The notes under the pieces are model-generated. The model made no database searches and was not told the DNA's origin. It saw nothing but the letters and a program-made list of their open reading frames with translations. From Bathymodiolus brooksi (lineage: Eukaryota; Mollusca; Bivalvia; Mytilida; Modiolidae), in NCBI GenBank assembly GCA_963680875.1, contig OY804579.1, positions 27,947,804 to 28,011,803 on the forward strand: a DNA stretch of 64,000 nucleotides. Reading direction: 5' to 3'. Numbering within the stretch: the first letter of the stretch is position 1; the number at the start of each line of letters is the position of its first letter. This document shows, piece by piece, positions 60,056 through 64,000 of this stretch. A program made the position numbers and the translations under genes.

Positions 60056-61991
60056 TAGTTTTGTTGCAGTCATACAGAAACGATCTTTGTTTATTATTAT
60101 TATTATTTACTTTTATTTTTTTTAGAATAAAACTTGTTTATATGTATGCAATGAAATTATCTTTCTCCGTTACCAAAACAAAAAAAGTATTCTCTGTTTT
60201 GTACATCCATAATCGATTTATTTTACAACTCCCTCACCTTGTCAATCATGTGTTAATTGCTCCTTATCGGTCTCTTTGATGTATAATTGACTGACAAATA
60301 GGCGGTGCTTATTGTACAGATTTAGAAATAGAATAAATATAAGTTTATTAACAAAATTAGGGCCCCAGGAGGGCATATACAATTAACAAGGGGGAAAAAA
60401 AGATATTATGTATATATTTTTTAATGTCGGACTTAAAAGCACATTAGAGCTTATGTTATTGTTGTACTCATGTACCGACTTTTAAAATAAATTACAAATG
60501 ATGCCCACCGGTGCAAACGTAAAAGTCGTACAGTTTACTTTGTTCAGTCAATCCCATTTAACTTTTGCATTTGAAATTACTGAAATTAATTTCATGTGAT
60601 TACAAATCATTGACACGCATTCAACCTGTACCTGAAATATCGGGACCACCAATCATCAAATTTACGGCAACGTAAATATTTACATGTATATTTTTTTGTA
60701 TATATCTCATACTAGACGGAATTAGCATTAGACTTTACGAATAAAGTTGAAACAAAAATTTGAAAAATGATTAGGTGTAAACATATATCTTCGCATGTTC
60801 ATGTATAACATAGCATAACATAACATAACATAGTTTATTAAATCAATCAAGAAGCCCGTGAGAGTACAGAATTACAGACATTTACATTTTACACTTACAA
60901 TGATTTTGATGATGTATGCAAAAGGCGGTAACGTAAATATGACTGATAAATTGTGTGTTGAAATTTACTGAAACTATCAACCTTTTCCGACAAACATTCA
61001 TGCAAATGTTCTGTTAAATTTTCTTACTTATATAAATATGAGATATTTTTGTCTTTATTTTGTACGTAAATACACTAGTGTATTTCTACCTTGCCCCATA
61101 TTCGCGCCAGGAAAGGTAGCTCAAAGGTCAATAAATAACTGAAATATTGTTGAAAAGTGACGTTTAAACACCCATAGCCTCATATGAATTATTGCAATAA
61201 AATATCGATTAAGTAACGAAATCGATATAAATTATTTTCCAGTTTATTTAATATAAAAAGTTGTTTTACACGTTTACTGTGAGATGTATTGCAACCGCCA
61301 TTTTTTTACTACAACCACGTGCACATGCTCGTGTTTGATAGAAAAGCTATAGCTATATTTAGATATTTTGGGATAATAATTTTATATTGTAAATCGATTT
61401 TTTTCAACAAGATACATTTTTTATAGTATATATTTTATTATTAAATGCAATATTGAACTGATTTTCGCTAACACTTCAATCATTGAATATTGATTTTTTT
61501 CGGATGTTGAATATGTTTTCCCCAGAATTGCACCCCCTGTTAGTATACATAAATTTTATTGCTTTATTTAAAAAAAAAATAACACCAAGAACATCGATGA
61601 TACGAGTGTTCTTATTCAGAAATAAACCTACAGCAAAATAAAGGTATACTGTAAACAAAATTTATTGTCCGAAAAATACGGTACTCCTCTACTATACTAA
61701 TTTGGATTAGGTGATGGGAATTAGGTGTCATCATCAAAATAAAGTATTTTATGATAATGATGGCTGATTAAAATTGTTTGTCCTGCATTGGCTGTCAGTT
61801 GTAATATACAGGATGTAACCAATATACAGGAAGAGCTCCTACTGTGAAGCCATCTATTTTGAGATGTCATTCAATGAAAATAACAACCTGACCATATTGT
61901 TACATAATAAGAATAAGAATTAGATAAGAAATTAAAATTTATAGAAGGCAAGGATTTATATAATTAACACATTAAGTCACATTTCATTTAT
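60056..61991. other. AT-rich intergenic DNA, no supported gene
   Basis: Contains a short (ATAAC)n microsatellite at ~60805-60830 followed by TAGTTTATTAAATCAATCAAG. At ~60340-60385 is another TAAATATAAGTTTATTAACA stretch with GGGCCCCAGGAGGGC. Both resemble 3' tails of retroelements read on the minus strand. Open frames here lack similarity I can recognise. Confidence 0.45.
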
Positions 61992-62462
61992 TTAGCTTGG
62001 GTCAGTTATAAATTTATTTTTTAAGTACAAATAAATTGGAAGACGGCTTGAAAATCGATGTAAAGATTTATTAACATTAAGGGATTCTTTAATTAATGGG
62101 TTTATATTATTAGTATTTATTCTTACAAAATACATCATAACTTGAGTTTTAATAAAGGAAGCAATAGGGAGTCGCCCCAACTCTCATAATGTCGAAATGT
62201 TACATGCAGTTTTTTTAAGGCCTAAAACTGTTTTACAATATTTTGTATGTATTTTTTCATATGATGATTTTTCCTGTAGGCCTAAAGTATCACAAAAAGT
62301 ATTATTTCTGATTGCTCGAAGCATGGCTCTATATAAGGGGAGGTATTCGTCCATATACCATATTTCACAATTATAACTTATAATGGGACGGATCAGCGTG
62401 TCAAAGAGTTTACAGGAGAGGTTGACAGGTAGTTGTTCAAAATTTGAGAAAAGTTTTCGCAT
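61992..62462 (-). pseudogene. Non-LTR retrotransposon ORF2 C-terminal fragment with one in-frame stop
   Basis: The minus-strand frame starts ...FSNFEQLPVNLSCKLFDTLI, continues RPIISYNCEIWYMDEY and EKIHTKYCKTVLGLKKTACN, reaches a TGA (62181-62183), and continues in the same frame with ELGRLPIASFIKTQVMMYF. The order LFDTLI-P-I-SY--EIW, then H--YCK-VLG, then ELGR-P, is the familiar region after the reverse-transcriptase domain of CR1/RTE/L2-like LINEs. The RT domain itself is missing upstream, as expected of a 5'-truncated copy. Whether it belongs to the family of the fragment at 45.0-45.7 kb cannot be told, since they cover different parts. Confidence 0.78.
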
Positions 62463-63680
62463 TTATAACCACGAGACTACCGGTCCGAGACTACATGACC
62501 CCTCGATGACCCGAATGCTATTCTCTTATCCAAACATATCCGGGTATTTAATAATAACACTTTTTTTTAGCAATCAATTTTAATCGTTTCATTTATATAA
62601 ATCGTTATTCAATAATTCGTCTATTTTATTAACAAAAATAAACTATTGTAAAGAAAATATTACTTATTAGCAAAGTGTATGAATGGATCAGAGACTATAT
62701 TATGTAACCTTGTACATGTCAATAAAAAAAAAAATGTCGGATGTAAAAATACGGATGAAAACACATAAATTGACGCTACATTGTAGGAATAATGACATTC
62801 TTTTCTTAAGAAAGGATAAATACAGCAAGCAAGCTTGTTATACATTTAAATTTCACCCCGAGATCACACTATTACTAAAACTAGGATGTCAACAAACAAC
62901 ACGCATAACCAACAAAACACGTGTACAACTTTTTAAAATATTTTATTGGATAAAAATACAATAATGAATGGAGTATGTGATCTGAGCTCTTCCTGTCCAA
63001 AAATATGTAGAAGAATATTCGATTATTAGCATCGTGTTGTCGGTTTTCGTGCTATTATCGATTTTCAGATATAGCGATTAACAGTGTTAACCCTTCATTC
63101 ATATGACGATTGGAATTTTCAAAGAATGCCTAGTTAAATATTTCTTTGTACATAAGATTGTTTTTAAAGTCATTCTTGTATTTTAATATACTCTCGATTA
63201 TCTGGCAACTTTTGCTGTCAGTAAAATGGCGTCATCTGTTTTCGTATGAAGTAAAAACAGGGCCGATATACGGGATGGAAACGAATATAAAATCCGGAAA
63301 TGGCTGGTTTTAAAATTTCATGGTTCTGGCCATCTACCAAATCATATTACATCTAAATAAAATAACAGAATGTTTGAAAATGACCACTTTCAAAATTGTG
63401 TTTACTTTTGATGTTTTTCTTAGTACTGAAATCACAATGCACTGCAAAGTGACATGTATTTTATATAAGAAACAGGCATATTTCAGTCAGCTCTTTTGTT
63501 TACAAGTACGATCAGTGACCCCATGACAGTTACATGATAGAATGAGCCGGTGCCTGAGAGGCAGACGACATAGTAAGTTCAATTTTATATAGCCCTTCTG
63601 GATTTTTTTCCAGCTACTTTATAAATGAAGTAAATTTTTAGCATTACAAAAAGTACGGTTCAGTAGGTAGGTTCACTGTT
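62463..63680. other. AT-rich DNA, no supported gene
   Basis: Several frames of 60-93 codons occur on both strands, but composition is AT-driven and none shows recognisable motifs or splice-site logic. A possible donor-like TAGTAAGT lies at ~63570, upstream of the exon candidate at 63753. Confidence 0.4.
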
Positions 63681-63752
63681 TTTGGTACTTGCGTCTTTAA
63701 AAGCAAACTTTAACATCTTTTATGAATTTATTACACAATCACTTTTTGCAGA

Positions 63753-63924
63753 TTTACGTTTTGTTTCTATATACTTATGGCAAAACAAACGAATCGGAGA
63801 AAACGATCCGTCTTTAATGAGACACATTTACAAAAGATTTTTTTCGAAAATTGAAGAACTACGAAATTATGTGAAAAAAAAAGAACAGACATCGGAACAA
63901 TGCCATGAATTCGTAAAAAAATAA
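63753..63924 (+). CDS. Candidate terminal exon, hypothetical protein
   Basis: CACTTTTTGCAG (ends ~63752) is a good splice-acceptor match. It is followed by an open frame with FVSIYLWQNKRIGENDPSLM, a charged segment RHIYKRFFSKIEELRNYV and KKKEQTSEQCHEFVKK, then TAA. The charged, helix-prone C-terminus looks more protein-like than neighbouring frames. No family is recognised, no upstream exon is certain, and the window ends ~75 bp further on. It could be a transposon relic or chance. Confidence 0.28.
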
Positions 63925-64000
63925 AAATAGGCCTATGCTACGGAGTAAAATTGTTTTAATGCTATTATTTATAAGATCGCACTTTGTAATCGATCGTTCA

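Noticed and set aside
62683..62964. 93-codon plus-strand frame
   Set aside because: AT-rich, no recognisable motif, no splice or initiation support; overlapping frames on the other strand are equally long.
60056..64000. tRNA or snRNA genes in the right part
   Set aside because: I looked for cloverleaf boxes and found none that I could support by eye.

Overview
The window reads as nuclear DNA of a eukaryote, most likely a bivalve mollusc. No intact protein-coding gene could be recognised. The first ~45 kb and the stretch 46.6-53.1 kb consist almost entirely of nested, tandemly duplicated, non-autonomous transposable elements that carry internal satellite arrays. Their architecture (5' hairpin starting AGYTCACCTGG, a short (CGTCTGT)n tract, a tandem array of ~160-bp core repeats, a subterminal CCAGGTGARCGATACAGG, a 3' hairpin and a terminal CTRG followed by TT) matches what is known of Helentron/Helitron2-type rolling-circle elements, and of the 'pearl'-like repeat-bearing elements described from bivalves. 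The taxon and the family assignment are inferences; no database was searched.

Layout. 1-21.1 kb: E-type elements with 332-bp dimeric arrays (E1 partial, E3, E4, E5), separated by pieces of an outer ~306-bp-monomer array. 21.1-22.2 kb: a non-satellite segment U, possibly holding the last exon and 3' UTR of a minus-strand gene. 22.2-33.9 kb: outer-element 5' end O2, then E6, E7 and E8. 33.9-35.0 kb: second copy of U. 35.0-44.4 kb: outer element O3 with E9 and O4 nested in it. 44.4-45.05 kb: short element O5. 45.05-46.0 kb: a broken non-LTR retrotransposon reverse-transcriptase fragment, itself split by a Harbinger-like MITE. 46.1-55.9 kb: a 45-48-bp minisatellite locus split by the 6.5-kb element O6 and by an 844-bp TA-flanked inverted-repeat element. 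55.9-64.0 kb: AT-rich DNA with a 59-bp minisatellite, nested foldback elements, a HARBI1-like transposase remnant, a CpG-rich patch, a second non-LTR retrotransposon remnant with one in-frame stop, and one weak exon candidate near the right edge.

How it fits together. At least three insertion events can be reconstructed from empty sites within the window; each leaves exactly one TT at the target. Later unequal exchange between the arrays produced a 12.8-kb tandem macro-duplication, a 3.54-kb one inside it, and many higher-order repeats. The 5' hairpin arms, the 3' subterminal repeat and the 3' hairpin change in concert between element families, which suggests they are selected structures. The many open frames of 60-146 codons inside the arrays are by-products of the repeats and are not annotated as genes.
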